Shown: positions 50,205 to 59,609, counted from the stretch's first letter. The stretch: DNA of 64,000 nucleotides from Oxynema aestuarii AP17 (GCF_012295525.1 NZ_CP051167.1:3455501-3519500); one strand, 5' to 3'. A program made the numbers and translations. The notes: a model not told the origin generated them from the letters alone.

Positions 50205-50640
50205 CCGGATGCGGTGCGGGCGGTTTGGGAATCGGGGGTTTTTTAGGATGTCGTGCTTCCAGAATTGCGTTTCTGAATTGGGCAACTTTTTCGGTTCTTT
50301 TATAAAAGACAATTAGGGTAACTTGACTGGTGTGTAAGATTAAATAACGTTGTTTGACAAGAAAAGCCAAGACAATCAAGACGACTCCAACAAAAATCGT
50401 AAGCGTCGGGAGTCCCAGCCAAAATAGCCACCAAGTACATCCCTGTCCGATTTGAATGGCTTTCACTTCTCGAACGGGGATAAAGAATTGTTCATTTTCC
50501 AAGCCAAAAAAGCTATCGGAATAGGCTTGAACGATATCACCGTTCAGTGTGATTTTCATAGAACCACTCGTTTTAATGGGAATCATACCGACAATTTTAC
50601 CGGGGTTCCCATTGATTTGAGCGTTGCGATCGGATTGCAT
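50191..50640 (-). CDS. Membrane protein of unknown function
   Basis: I do not recognise this 149-residue protein. A soluble beta-rich N-terminal half (residues 1-65, SMKITLNGDIVQAYSDSFFG) is followed by a membrane segment (about 69-93, WWLFWLGLPTLTIFVGVVLIVLAFL), a short cytoplasmic beta-like part and a proline-rich end (PKKPPIPKPPAPHPVNKD). The layout recalls DUF6232-type small membrane proteins (beta-sandwich with a hydrophobic middle), but I cannot confirm that. It overlaps the GTPase gene convergently by 14 bases. Confidence 0.6.
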   Translation of the reverse strand: MQSDRNAQINGNPGKIVGMIPIKTSGSMKITLNGDIVQAYSDSFFGLENEQFFIPVREVKAIQIGQGCTWWLFWLGLPTLTIFVGVVLIVLAFLVKQRYLILHTSQVTLIVFYKRTEKVAQFRNAILEARHPKKPPIPKPPAPHPVNKD

Positions 50641-50776
50641 GAAATAATAGCCTCAAGATTTTTTATTTTTAGATTGACGTTTCAAGATAGAAAATTTTAG
50701 AAATATTGATATTGTTTATTTAATTGTTGAGAAAATAGCATCTTTTTAAGAAAAAATATGAATATTTTATGGGTTT

Positions 50777-50905
50777 TCATCCATTTTCCCCTGTCGTTGG
50801 CTTGACCCAGAAACATCCGGGATCTTCTTGCACGATCGCCCGATAACTGACGAGAAAGGCGATCGCCGAACCCATTAATAGATATTGAAATCGGCTGTTT
50901 GACAT
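50777..50905 (-). CDS. Small single-pass membrane protein (42 residues)
   Basis: A frame of 43 codons runs from ATG 50905 to TGA 50777. GGAGGAATT lies 10 bases upstream of the ATG, a good ribosome site. The product has a short polar start, one hydrophobic stretch (YLLMGSAIAFLVSYRAI, residues 8-24) and a polar end with W33. A HIP1 octamer lies in frame. The sequence is not known to me, but the ribosome site and the single membrane segment favour a real small gene. Confidence 0.5.
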   Translation of the reverse strand: MSNSRFQYLLMGSAIAFLVSYRAIVQEDPGCFWVKPTTGENG

Positions 50906-51626
50906 GGTCTCAATTCCTCCGAACCCACCCTTAAGAAAACCTGGTAGCAGGGAATAAATCCCTGCACCAAGTAGGGCGGAACAAACTTGAAAAACCTAGA
51001 TTGCTACGGTGATTTGCCGCGATCGCCCTCGAAGCTCAACCCTCCCAACGCAGCCAGCTTTTACACGAGTCGATCGATCGGTCATTGTGGGAAGTTAGGA
51101 GAGTTAAAGAGAGGAAAACATCGATCGCCGCTCCTTTTTCTCTCATTCTGACTTCAACTCTAGCGCAGTCATTCTCTTTTGACAAGACTTTTATCTCATT
51201 AAATGAGATATCGACCATTCCTTTTGACTAAAATCCTCTTGCAATCGAGTCATCGCAAGGAATCGATCCGATTTCACCGACCCAATCCAATCGGTAATGT
51301 TCTCCGAAAGACTCCCGCGATTGAGGGTTGGCTCTCCCTCGTCGATCTTGAAGTTCATCGCATATAATGAGGTATAAATGAGATCGAAGTGCTTGCCGTA
51401 GGGCGTACAGAGGCAAGCCTCTCGATCTGTAGAGATCGACGATCGTGTTAAAATCCCCGGCGCCGACCGTTATTGTAGTAAAGAATACTACCGAGGGAAC
51501 GATCGCGCAGTCGAGGGGAACAATCTTATATTCACGCGGGATGAAGGCAAACGACGGGAATGCAGGGCGCCGCACCTCCGTACAAGGGGAACGGCTCGAC
51601 CACTAGATTTCATAACTGGATTGACC
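50906..51626. other. Intergenic region upstream of the STAND gene
   Basis: No gene is convincingly seen in about 720 bases. Two frames on the minus strand (51036-51218 and 51228-51575) lack ribosome sites and family likeness. ATCTCATTTAATGAGAT (51192-51208) is a perfect palindrome with a single central base and could be an operator. The promoter of the STAND gene should lie near 51500-51600. Confidence 0.4.
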
Positions 51627-53528
51627 ATGAAAATTCCTCAAGACTTTCTAACCACCGTCGCCAAGCGGGTCGGAGTGTCCGAAAACGAACTCGAAGTGCT
51701 AAGCAGAGCCGTTGAAGGGCAGGCCATGACGGCGATTTCCCAACAATTGGGCGTTCGCAAGGATGCCTTACAGAAACGACTCGGTGAAGTTTACAAGAAA
51801 TTTGAGATTCCGGGGTCGGGTCCGGGAAAGTTGGCAAAACTCGAACAATTTCTGATCTCAGAATATGAGAAACAAATGAGAAATCGGGGTCAACAAGGAG
51901 TCCCGCCGACAGGTGAAAACACGAGCGGCGCCTCATGTCGGTGGGATTTAAGCGAAGCGCCAGAAGTGACCTCATTTTGCGGACGAAGCACGCAATTGCA
52001 GACCTTAGAACGCTGGATCGTGGCTGAAAAATCCCCGGTTGTGGCGGTGGTGGGAATGGGAGGCGTGGGGAAAACGGCTTTAGTACGGCAGGCGATCGCC
52101 GATTTCGGTCATTGTTTTGATTGTATTGTCTGGCGGACGTTGAGCGATCGCCACGACATTGCAACCGTTTTAGACAGCGCGATCTCATTTATTAGCGATC
52201 GAAAAGAGTCTGACCCCCTCGAATCTTTGCGCTCTTCTCGCTGTTTGTTAGTCTTAGATGCTCTCGAACAAAGTTGGCGATCGCGACGAGAAAGTTGCGA
52301 AGAAATTATCGATTTATTTCTCAAAAGTTTTCCTCAAAGCTGTTTATTATTAACCAGTTGGGATTGGCCATTAGACCATTCTAAGTTCGGCGATCGCCCG
52401 AGCGAAATTCGAGTTTTAGAATTGGACGGTTTGAGCGAAAACGAAGCCCAAATGCTCCTGCACTCTTCCAGTTATCCAGATTTATTACAATCCGATCTGA
52501 TTTCAGAATTAATTAATTTATATGCAGGCAACCCCTTAATTTTAAAATTAGTTGCCAACCATGCCGAAATTTTAGTTTCAGGAAATTTAGCCCAATTTAT
52601 TAAATCAACGACGTTCTCCGTTGGCCAACTCGTCCGTAAGTTTTTAGAAACCCACTATAACGATGAGATTCCCAGTTTGGCGATCGAAATTGCGAGTTGG
52701 TTGGCAGTGAATGGCGATCGCGCAATTTCTCTACTAGATCTACAGGAAAACGGTATTGTCGATCCCGATGAATTGTGGGAATCGGAACGAGCTTTAGAAT
52801 GGTTGGAAATGCGCTCGATTGTCATTCGGGAAAAAAGCCACAATCCAATGGTTTATTTTCGACTGAGCTCGCAAATAAACCGAGAGATAACTCATCAACT
52901 TTTAGCAAAATATTTGAATAAAATCGGTCATAAAAGTTACAACGACGGAAATTTTAAAAGTGCTAAAACTGATTTAAAAAAAGCCATTCGCTATAACGAA
53001 AGTCTAGCTCCAGCACAATACAATCTCGGCGCCACTTACGAGCACTTAGACTGTCGAAAGGAGGCGATCGCCCACTATCAAGAGGCAGCGAAACAACAAA
53101 ATCGGGCAGCTTATGCCGCTATTAATAATTTAGCTAGATTGCAAATTTTAGAAGGACATTTAGACGAGGCGATCGCCCAACTCAAAATCGCGTTAGAAAA
53201 GGCTAGCGATCGCGTCGTTATCGCTGCCTTACATAAAAATTTAGGATGGGGCTATTGGTTGCACAATCATTGCGGATTGGCGTTCGACCATTTACACCAA
53301 TCGATTGACTTAGAAGGCGATCGTCCGGCACCTTATTATCTATTAGCACAAGTTCTCGAAGGCAAAGGAGAATTAGAAGAGGCGATCGGTTATTGGGAAA
53401 AAGGATTGCAATTAGACCTAAACAATCATACAAAACATTCCAATACTTGGAGTTTGCCAGAATTGAAAATTTGGCAAATGATGGCGCGGCAACGCTTAGG
53501 GGCGCGATCGCCTGAATTAAGTAATTAA
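51627..53528 (+). CDS. STAND NTPase: HTH - NB-ARC - TPR
   Basis: The 633-residue protein has three parts. Residues 8-62 form a helix-turn-helix-like domain (SENELEVLSRAVEGQAMTAISQQLGVRKDALQKRLGEVYKKF), similar to the N-terminal HTH of many cyanobacterial NB-ARC or WD40 proteins. Residues 118-400 are an NB-ARC-type ATPase with P-loop GMGGVGKT (143-150), Walker B LLVLDALE (D211) and LLLTSWD. Residues 430-600 carry about four TPR repeats (APAQYNLGATYEHLDCRKEAIAHYQEAAKQ is the clearest). STAND proteins act as switches, often in programmed cell death or phage defence. The ATG at 51627 is preferred over TTG 51621. It is convergent with the TPR-CHAT unit. Confidence 0.87.
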   Translation: MKIPQDFLTTVAKRVGVSENELEVLSRAVEGQAMTAISQQLGVRKDALQKRLGEVYKKFEIPGSGPGKLAKLEQFLISEYEKQMRNRGQQGVPPTGENTSGASCRWDLSEAPEVTSFCGRSTQLQTLERWIVAEKSPVVAVVGMGGVGKTALVRQAIADFGHCFDCIVWRTLSDRHDIATVLDSAISFISDRKESDPLESLRSSRCLLVLDALEQSWRSRRESCEEIIDLFLKSFPQSCLLLTSWDWPLDHSKFGDRPSEIRVLELDGLSENEAQMLLHSSSYPDLLQSDLISELINLYAGNPLILKLVANHAEILVSGNLAQFIKSTTFSVGQLVRKFLETHYNDEIPSLAIEIASWLAVNGDRAISLLDLQENGIVDPDELWESERALEWLEMRSIVIREKSHNPMVYFRLSSQINREITHQLLAKYLNKIGHKSYNDGNFKSAKTDLKKAIRYNESLAPAQYNLGATYEHLDCRKEAIAHYQEAAKQQNRAAYAAINNLARLQILEGHLDEAIAQLKIALEKASDRVVIAALHKNLGWGYWLHNHCGLAFDHLHQSIDLEGDRPAPYYLLAQVLEGKGELEEAIGYWEKGLQLDLNNHTKHSNTWSLPELKIWQMMARQRLGARSPELSN

Positions 53529-53734
53529 ATAGTTTAAAATTTATCTTGTCCCAGCGCATTTGTCCGAGTTCATAACTTATACTTTTCGCGAATTGTAGTA
53601 ATTTATATGGACGTAAATTACCAGAATCTAAAGACAGTTTGAACTGAAGCATATCTACCGATCGAGCTATTTTTCAATTCAAACTGCCTCTAGATTTAAG
53701 CTGTGCGATCGCCAATGACAATCGCAAAACTTAT

Positions 53735-53935
53735 CTAATTGGGATCGACAATCGGATCGTCACTTTCTTCGTTCGGGTCTGTCTTCGATGTCGTATTGTG
53801 GGCGATCGCTACCTCCTCAAAACGGGAAGAATCGCGAAAATAGGACGCAAAAATAGCAAACTCGCTGCGATCGCTAACAACCCCAGTTCCCGAACTGACA
53901 ACGATCGCAACAGCAGACAAAACAACGTGAATCAT
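53735..53935 (-). CDS. Small acidic protein with hydrophobic N-terminus (66 residues)
   Basis: A 66-residue frame starts at ATG 53935, which has GAGGAG 9 bases upstream; an earlier in-frame ATG at 53956 lacks a ribosome site. Residues 2-20 (IHVVLSAVAIVVSSGTGVVS) look like a signal peptide or membrane anchor, and the rest is polar and acidic, ending EESDDPIVDPN. I do not recognise it. It is the next gene after the TPR-CHAT protease on the same strand (216 bases away), so a role as a substrate, inhibitor or sensor of the protease is conceivable but untested. Confidence 0.5.
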   Translation of the reverse strand: MIHVVLSAVAIVVSSGTGVVSDRSEFAIFASYFRDSSRFEEVAIAHNTTSKTDPNEESDDPIVDPN

Positions 53936-54151
53936 CACTCGTTTCTCCTCGGTCATTTATAGAGTTATAGGGAGAAGCGAGTTGGCCAACTGCGCTTTTT
54001 AACTAACCGGGGTGAAACAAAAAAATTATGCAAATTCGGCTCAAATTTTTACTAAAAAGCCCTCGATTGAATCGCCAAAACCTTTCTGCACGGGGACTTT
54101 GAGAGCATAAAAAAATTTTTGCCCCTCCCCAGGGAGCGCAAAGTTGCACCA

Positions 54152-57100
54152 CTAACGCAATCCAGAACCGATAAACGCAGCCCAGTAAACCGGATGGGAA
54201 AACGGTTGCAGTTGTTCCGCCATTTCGGCGATCGCCTTTTGTACCTTTTGCTTGTGGCGACGCGCCAGACTCGCTTTTTCGCTCAACTGCTTGTACATTG
54301 CGTCCCATTGTTCGTATTCGGGACTGCCTGCAGCAGACGCTTCTCGCTTTACTTTGACCGATTGACGCCCTTCGTTCAAGCGTTTAAACTGTCCGTCGAA
54401 CAACGCAATCATTTGCGGCTGATAAACCGTTTTCAAAGTTTCACTATCGAGGGTTCTTAATGCTTGTTGGGCGCGTTGTAACGCTGCAACTCGACAAATT
54501 CCCTGCTGGCGATCGCGGTAATAAAACATCGAAAATAGGGCGGTGGATAGATCGTTGACCGACCACAACGTATTGACAACGTGGCGCGCCCCCGCACATA
54601 AAAAACCAGCCGCAAACGTGAGGGTATCGTCGGTAATTCCAGTTAATGTAAACCCGGTTTCGCAACAAGAAAGAGAAACCTCGACGAGATGGGTAAGCCG
54701 CCATCCCGGTGTCATCAATTGACCCAAAGTCATGTAACCGTCGCCTAATTCTAATTTTGATTCTAAAGGGCGATCGAGTCGCGACTCGGCGTGATGGCTA
54801 AAATGAATGACGTTGACTTGCGCGATCAATTCTCGGAAGTTTTCAACCGTTCCCTGTTGTCGTCCTTGGAGGCGAAATCGATTGGGGATTTGAAACAGTT
54901 CGGCAATATACTGACATTCAAAATTCGTAAAAACAAGGTTTTCTTGCGTATTTTCAACAATCCCGTAAGTCATTGAATTGATAACCGGGGGACGATTCTG
55001 ACAGTAGTTTAAAATTTGACAACTGGGGGCGTAGCGAATCAAGAATTTATCGCCAAAATAGCCCCCGTCAGCGAGAGGAAGGGCGCCTAAAGGAATTTGA
55101 TGTAAGAGTAAATGAGGGATGAGAATAAGTTCTTCAATTCCCTGGAGATGTTCGTCGATGAGGCGATCGAGTTGGAGGCGTTCGGAAAGTTCGGTGAGAA
55201 CAATAGGAATTGCATTTTGCCATTGTTCTCGCCATTGTTTTCGTTCTTCTTCTGATTTCGTGCGATCGCCACTCGTAATATAGGGTTCTAACCACTGTTT
55301 AAACAACCATTGTTGTAAATTGTTCTTCCCTTGGCTAGGACAAAGCTGATAAGTTAGCTTATTTTTACAGACGATAAAAATATAGGTATCTTCTTCGCTA
55401 ACATAAAAACTTAGAATCGCAGTAGTTCGAGTATTGACTAAGGCTTGAATCTGGTCAAATTCGAGGGGTTCGATGTCTAATTCTCCCGCCAATACTGGAT
55501 CGACACGTCTAAATTTTTTCCAGATATTTTGTTTTTCCAATTCTAATTGAGCGATCTGTTCTGGTATGTTAGAGTAGCTGCGATTGGCGAGTAAATCGAA
55601 GTGAGCGATCGCCGATCGCTCGACTTGAGAATCGTTCAAAAAATAAAGGCAATCGATTTGTTCTTGTAGGCGTTCGTAGTCTTGTAAATACTGTTTAATT
55701 TCGTCAGAAAGATATTGAGAAGACAGGAGTTCTTGACTGGTCATTAAATCCGCGAGAAAACGCGACCGCGATCGCTCCAAAAACTCCACAGCTTTCTCAA
55801 TATCGCCATGATGAATGCAAGCTTCTATAATTTTCGGATTGTTCCCGAATAATCGAATTAAAATCTCTTGGCGACGAGTATCATCTTTAATCCAAGAACG
55901 ACTAATTTCGGCGCCTTTAACCGCCAGTTCATAACCATAAATTGCTTTTTCCCACTGACCTAAGTCAAACGCTATATTTCCTAGAAGATGTCCGCAAACT
56001 GAAGCAGCATAAGGAAATGCATTGAGGGTAAATACCTCTAAAGCTAATTCTAAATGAGCGATCGCTTCTTGAGATTTTCCTGATTTGTGTAAAAGATTGG
56101 CAAGATTTAAAGTAATTTTTGCCCATTGTAGGGGAAAAGATTGTCGATTATAAACCTTTAATGCATTTTCATAGTATAAAAAAGATTGTTGAAGATTATT
56201 ATCTCGATTTCCTCGCATTCGACGAGTGTAAAACTGTCCTAAATTGTTTTGTAAATCGGCCCATTCTAATAAAAAATTTTCTTTGTTATAAACTTTCAAA
56301 GCTTCTCGGGCAGAATCGATCGCCAATTCTATATTTTCTGCAATCGATCCGGTTTTGCAAAGATTGTAAGCATTAGCTAAATTGAGATGAGTGCAAGCCC
56401 ACATATAGGGAAAAGTGTTAGGACTGTAAACTAAAAGGGCTTGTTGATAATGCTCGATTGCTCGCTCAATGGGTTGCGGTCTTGTCGTTAATAATTGCTC
56501 CTGATAAGCATATCCTAAAGCATGTTGAACCGACGCCCACTTTTCCGGAAACAGTTCTTTCGTATAAACGGATAATGCGGATTGATAAGCGGCGATCGCC
56601 CGCTCAAAATTTTCAATTAAATCCCCTTGAATGCGTTGGGAATAAACGCGACCGAGTTCTAATTGAGCTTCTGCCCACTGTTCCGGGGCATCATTTAAAC
56701 TTAAATGTTCAAAAATATCATGAATACAGTTGAGAGCCTTTTCTAAATTATCCGATTTATTTTGGCTTGTATCTTCATAAGCTCGGGCTAAATTCACTTT
56801 AATTTTTGACCAATTCCCTAAAAAAAACTGAGGCGAAAAGATCTCTAAAGCTAAATTTGAATAATAAATTGATAACTCTAAATTAACATGACGATCGCCT
56901 TGACTTCGTTTGAAATAAGCGATTCCTAAATTTTGTTGTACTTTGCCCCATTCAACAGTATGTTTTTGGCGATCGTACACTGATAAAGCCGCTTCGCAAC
57001 AGGCGATCGCCGCTTCCATATTTTCTAATCTATTCCCAAGCGGGCGATCGATATAAATGGCGCCTAAATTATGTTGGACGAATGCCCAAGTTTCTAAATT

Positions 57101-57931
57101 TTCTCTTCGATCGATGTTTTGTAAAACTAATTTAAGATGACCGATGGATTTTTCAAAGTTTTCCGGTATATTGACTTGTGGCTTAGCCACATACGCACTC
57201 GCTAAATTAATATTTAAAGTTATCCAATTATTGAGAGACTGTTCGCGAGTATGAATGGTTAAAGCTTGTTGATAACATTGAATCGCCCGATCGATATTAC
57301 GGTTACGATCGCCCTGAATGCGATCGCTCAAGCACAATCCCAAAGTATTTTGAACGATCGCCCATTCATCGGGATGACTATCTCGACGATAAACGCACAA
57401 AGTCAGATCGCAACAGGCGATCGCAATTTCGACAATATCGGCTCGATTTCCAAAAGGAAACTGTAATAATAAATGACTTAAATCGTGAAATACTATCGCT
57501 AAAGCTTCCCGTAGATCGGCTGAATATTTGGGGAATTCTCGATCGGCAAACAGATATAGAAATTCAACAAAATGGCAATCGAGTCGGTCTAAATGTTGTT
57601 GTAAAAATCTAAAAATAGATTCACTTTGATTGCCTCTATTTTTTACAATTCCAATAAGTTTATCTAGAAAGTCAAGATCGCCTTCACGGAATTGGCTAGA
57701 TCGACGATCGAGTTTTAATGAGAGTTGAGATGCTAATTCAACACATAAATTTCCTAAATCAACTTCACCTTGTTTGGTCTTTAAATTTCCAGCCATTTCT
57801 AGAAATTCGATAAACCCGCGATCGAATACATCCGATCGGATTTCCAAGAGGCGATCGATCTCGTCATCTCTCGAACATTGCAGTATTTGCATCAGTAAAT
57901 TGGTGTAAGCATTTATTTTTCGTTCGTCCAT
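54152..57931 (-). CDS. TPR-CHAT caspase-like protease
   Basis: The 1259-residue protein combines an N-terminal helical domain, a long TPR array (about residues 170-700; many units of the NLGxAYxxRxxGDRxxNxExAIxxYxxAL type), a helical linker and a C-terminal CHAT protease domain (about 900-1259). The catalytic pair is present: H1047 in VIHFSHHAES and C1090 in VSLSCCETGF. Further CHAT motifs include IPHLLLHQIPLGAL and HVVNTLWSVND. CHAT proteases are known executioners, activated through their TPR partners. I choose ATG 57931, which follows GAGAGAGGTGATTTC, rather than ATG 57979. Upstream on the same strand are DUF1822 (84 bases away) and a sigma-like gene. Confidence 0.92.
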   Translation of the reverse strand: MDERKINAYTNLLMQILQCSRDDEIDRLLEIRSDVFDRGFIEFLEMAGNLKTKQGEVDLGNLCVELASQLSLKLDRRSSQFREGDLDFLDKLIGIVKNRGNQSESIFRFLQQHLDRLDCHFVEFLYLFADREFPKYSADLREALAIVFHDLSHLLLQFPFGNRADIVEIAIACCDLTLCVYRRDSHPDEWAIVQNTLGLCLSDRIQGDRNRNIDRAIQCYQQALTIHTREQSLNNWITLNINLASAYVAKPQVNIPENFEKSIGHLKLVLQNIDRRENLETWAFVQHNLGAIYIDRPLGNRLENMEAAIACCEAALSVYDRQKHTVEWGKVQQNLGIAYFKRSQGDRHVNLELSIYYSNLALEIFSPQFFLGNWSKIKVNLARAYEDTSQNKSDNLEKALNCIHDIFEHLSLNDAPEQWAEAQLELGRVYSQRIQGDLIENFERAIAAYQSALSVYTKELFPEKWASVQHALGYAYQEQLLTTRPQPIERAIEHYQQALLVYSPNTFPYMWACTHLNLANAYNLCKTGSIAENIELAIDSAREALKVYNKENFLLEWADLQNNLGQFYTRRMRGNRDNNLQQSFLYYENALKVYNRQSFPLQWAKITLNLANLLHKSGKSQEAIAHLELALEVFTLNAFPYAASVCGHLLGNIAFDLGQWEKAIYGYELAVKGAEISRSWIKDDTRRQEILIRLFGNNPKIIEACIHHGDIEKAVEFLERSRSRFLADLMTSQELLSSQYLSDEIKQYLQDYERLQEQIDCLYFLNDSQVERSAIAHFDLLANRSYSNIPEQIAQLELEKQNIWKKFRRVDPVLAGELDIEPLEFDQIQALVNTRTTAILSFYVSEEDTYIFIVCKNKLTYQLCPSQGKNNLQQWLFKQWLEPYITSGDRTKSEEERKQWREQWQNAIPIVLTELSERLQLDRLIDEHLQGIEELILIPHLLLHQIPLGALPLADGGYFGDKFLIRYAPSCQILNYCQNRPPVINSMTYGIVENTQENLVFTNFECQYIAELFQIPNRFRLQGRQQGTVENFRELIAQVNVIHFSHHAESRLDRPLESKLELGDGYMTLGQLMTPGWRLTHLVEVSLSCCETGFTLTGITDDTLTFAAGFLCAGARHVVNTLWSVNDLSTALFSMFYYRDRQQGICRVAALQRAQQALRTLDSETLKTVYQPQMIALFDGQFKRLNEGRQSVKVKREASAAGSPEYEQWDAMYKQLSEKASLARRHKQKVQKAIAEMAEQLQPFSHPVYWAAFIGSGLR

Positions 57932-58015
57932 GAAATCACCTCTCTCAGATTTGCGATCGATGGCGTGTAAAAACAACAAAAAATTACACTCTTAAAATAA
58001 GAAAAACCATCGGAT

Positions 58016-58804
58016 TTAACCTTGCCAAAGGGTGCGAAGTTTTTCTAATAAGCTTTCGGCGAGGTCGAGAACTTCCCAATCGTCATCGGTATTTACGGGA
58101 GCATTGAGATTGCGATCGCCCGTCCCTACGATCGCCGTTCTTAACAGTAAATCTTTGATCGCATAAGGTTGCTCTTCTTCGCTTTCCTGTCGATAAATGC
58201 GCTCTAATTGCGCGGCAATTTCGCTAATTTCTCGCCCTTCTAACCGATCGCGAACGTCCTGGGCGATTGGATCGTTTCCTTGTAAAAATTCCGTCGTACT
58301 TTCCAACCGAAATAAATAATCAATGAGATCGTCGAGAGATAATAAATCGCTGACAGATAAAAATTCTGGGGTCGATGATTCGTCAAAACTGGGTAAAAAA
58401 CCGAGTAAATGAGCGCCATTGAGTTCGTTACACAACTCAACAATAATGTAGCCCAAACGATCGCCCGTCGCTTCTGGAGGTAAAGCAACGCGAGTTTCGC
58501 CTTCCCAAAGTGGACGACATTCTAATTTACCGAGATCGGCGATCGCCAAATCGGCAATATCCCAGCGAGAACGCAAGATTGGATCGGCAAAATCTCCCCC
58601 CATCCAATCCGTTTCATACGCCAACCAATTCAAATAATAATTAACGGCAAAAACGGCAAGGCTATTGAGATAAATTCGCTTTCCTACCGCATTTTTCTGC
58701 GCTTCTGATGCAAAACTTATCGATTGACGGGCAAATTCGCGGGCGCGATCGTGGGCTTGTCTTCCGAGTGGAATGGTGAAGAAAGAAAGGTCGGGACTAT
58801 TCAT
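58016..58804 (-). CDS. DUF1822 family protein
   Basis: The 263-residue protein fits the cyanobacterial DUF1822 family as I recall it: FTIPLGRQAHDRAREFARQ near the start, KRIYLNSLAVFAVNYYLNWL (about 43-62), the RPLWEGETRVALPPEA strand near 97-112, and an acidic C-terminus with DDWEVLDLAESLLEKLRTLW. It is soluble, with no catalytic motif; the family is often found next to CHAT genes and sigma-like genes. The ATG at 58804 lies 4 bases after the sigma-like stop (TAG 58809), so translation is coupled. A TTG one codon earlier is an alternative. Confidence 0.85.
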   Translation of the reverse strand: MNSPDLSFFTIPLGRQAHDRAREFARQSISFASEAQKNAVGKRIYLNSLAVFAVNYYLNWLAYETDWMGGDFADPILRSRWDIADLAIADLGKLECRPLWEGETRVALPPEATGDRLGYIIVELCNELNGAHLLGFLPSFDESSTPEFLSVSDLLSLDDLIDYLFRLESTTEFLQGNDPIAQDVRDRLEGREISEIAAQLERIYRQESEEEQPYAIKDLLLRTAIVGTGDRNLNAPVNTDDDWEVLDLAESLLEKLRTLWQG

Positions 58805-58808
58805 CAAG

Positions 58809-59504
58809 CTAACTTTCCGATTGATATCCGAGTTGTCGGGCGATGTCTTGTAATAACGGGCGACAATTGCGCTCCCAATGGGATTTTAAAGTTTGATAGT
58901 TTATAGCAAACTCGCGGGCGATCGCTGTAAACTTCTCGGGAGGATGTTTAAGTAAAACCCGGCGGGCAATTTCTTGAGCGTTACATTGGGGATACGCTTT
59001 AGGATGACACTGTTTTAACTGATTTTCTGGGTCGGTTTCGATGTATTGTTCTAGTTTGAGGGCGAGATTCTGCCGATGTTCGCGCTCGATGTTTTGAATA
59101 TAGGCATCGAGTCCGTCCCGGGTGGGGCGATCGCCAGAGGAATCCGAAAGTAAATCGGCTAAAGTGATTGTTTTGTCTTCAGTTACAGGGGCATCTAAAC
59201 TAACTGGATGGTTTGAATTTTTAGCATGTAAATCTTTAATTCGCCAATACAAATAACTGTTCAACCATTGAACCGATCGCCGTTCGACATCGGGTTGAGT
59301 CCAGTCAAATTGATGGCAAATTTCTCGATTGACCCAAGTGAGGGTTTGATTGAACGCATCGAGATAGTCCGGATGGGAAGATTTAGCGAGTCCGGGAAGA
59401 CGGGCGATCGCCGCAATCAAGCGGTTAAAGGCTTTCCGTCTTTTGGGACTGGTGAGGGGGTACTGACAAATTTCGGAAATCAGTTCCGCCAGCGATGAGT
59501 GCAT
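58809..59504 (-). CDS. Sigma-70-like transcription factor (CHAT-associated)
   Basis: The 231-residue protein has the layout of a small sigma factor. A region 2-like part (about 45-100: YLDAFNQTLTWVNREICHQFDW ... VQWLNSYLYWRIKDLH) is followed by a S-L-D-A-P linker (PVSLDAPVTEDKTITLADLLSD), and a C-terminal helix-turn-helix of region 4 type (PEKFTAIAREFAINYQTLKSHWERNCRPLL). It resembles the cyanobacterial sigma-like proteins that accompany DUF1822 and CHAT genes. The similarity to canonical sigma factors is weak, so it may act as another kind of DNA-binding factor. ATG 59504 is preferred; an upstream TTG is less likely. A large palindrome precedes the gene. Confidence 0.72.
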   Translation of the reverse strand: MHSSLAELISEICQYPLTSPKRRKAFNRLIAAIARLPGLAKSSHPDYLDAFNQTLTWVNREICHQFDWTQPDVERRSVQWLNSYLYWRIKDLHAKNSNHPVSLDAPVTEDKTITLADLLSDSSGDRPTRDGLDAYIQNIEREHRQNLALKLEQYIETDPENQLKQCHPKAYPQCNAQEIARRVLLKHPPEKFTAIAREFAINYQTLKSHWERNCRPLLQDIARQLGYQSES

Positions 59505-59511
59505 AAATGGA

Positions 59512-59557
59512 AAAACGCTTTGTGGAATCAACTTTATTGTTGACTACAAAGCGTTTT
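59512..59557 (-). promoter_or_regulatory. 46-bp nested palindrome upstream of the sigma-DUF1822-CHAT unit
   Basis: AAAACGCTTTGT (59512-59523) and ACAAAGCGTTTT (59546-59557) form a perfect 12-bp inverted repeat; inside, TCAAC and GTTGA pair around TTTATT. It lies 8 bases before the ATG of the sigma-like gene. It may be an operator or a leader hairpin that controls translation, or a terminator for the membrane-protein gene at 59610 (a T-rich arm on the minus strand). Confidence 0.65.
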
Positions 59558-59609
59558 AAATCAAGGGCGATCGCCGCGATCGGGGGATAGATGTAGATGT
59601 AGTAATTTT

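Noticed and set aside
51036..51218. 60-codon frame before the STAND gene (minus strand)
   Set aside because: It begins inside a palindrome, with no usable ribosome-site spacing and no family likeness.
51228..51575. 115-codon frame before the STAND gene (minus strand)
   Set aside because: It covers the probable STAND promoter and its composition resembles non-coding DNA.
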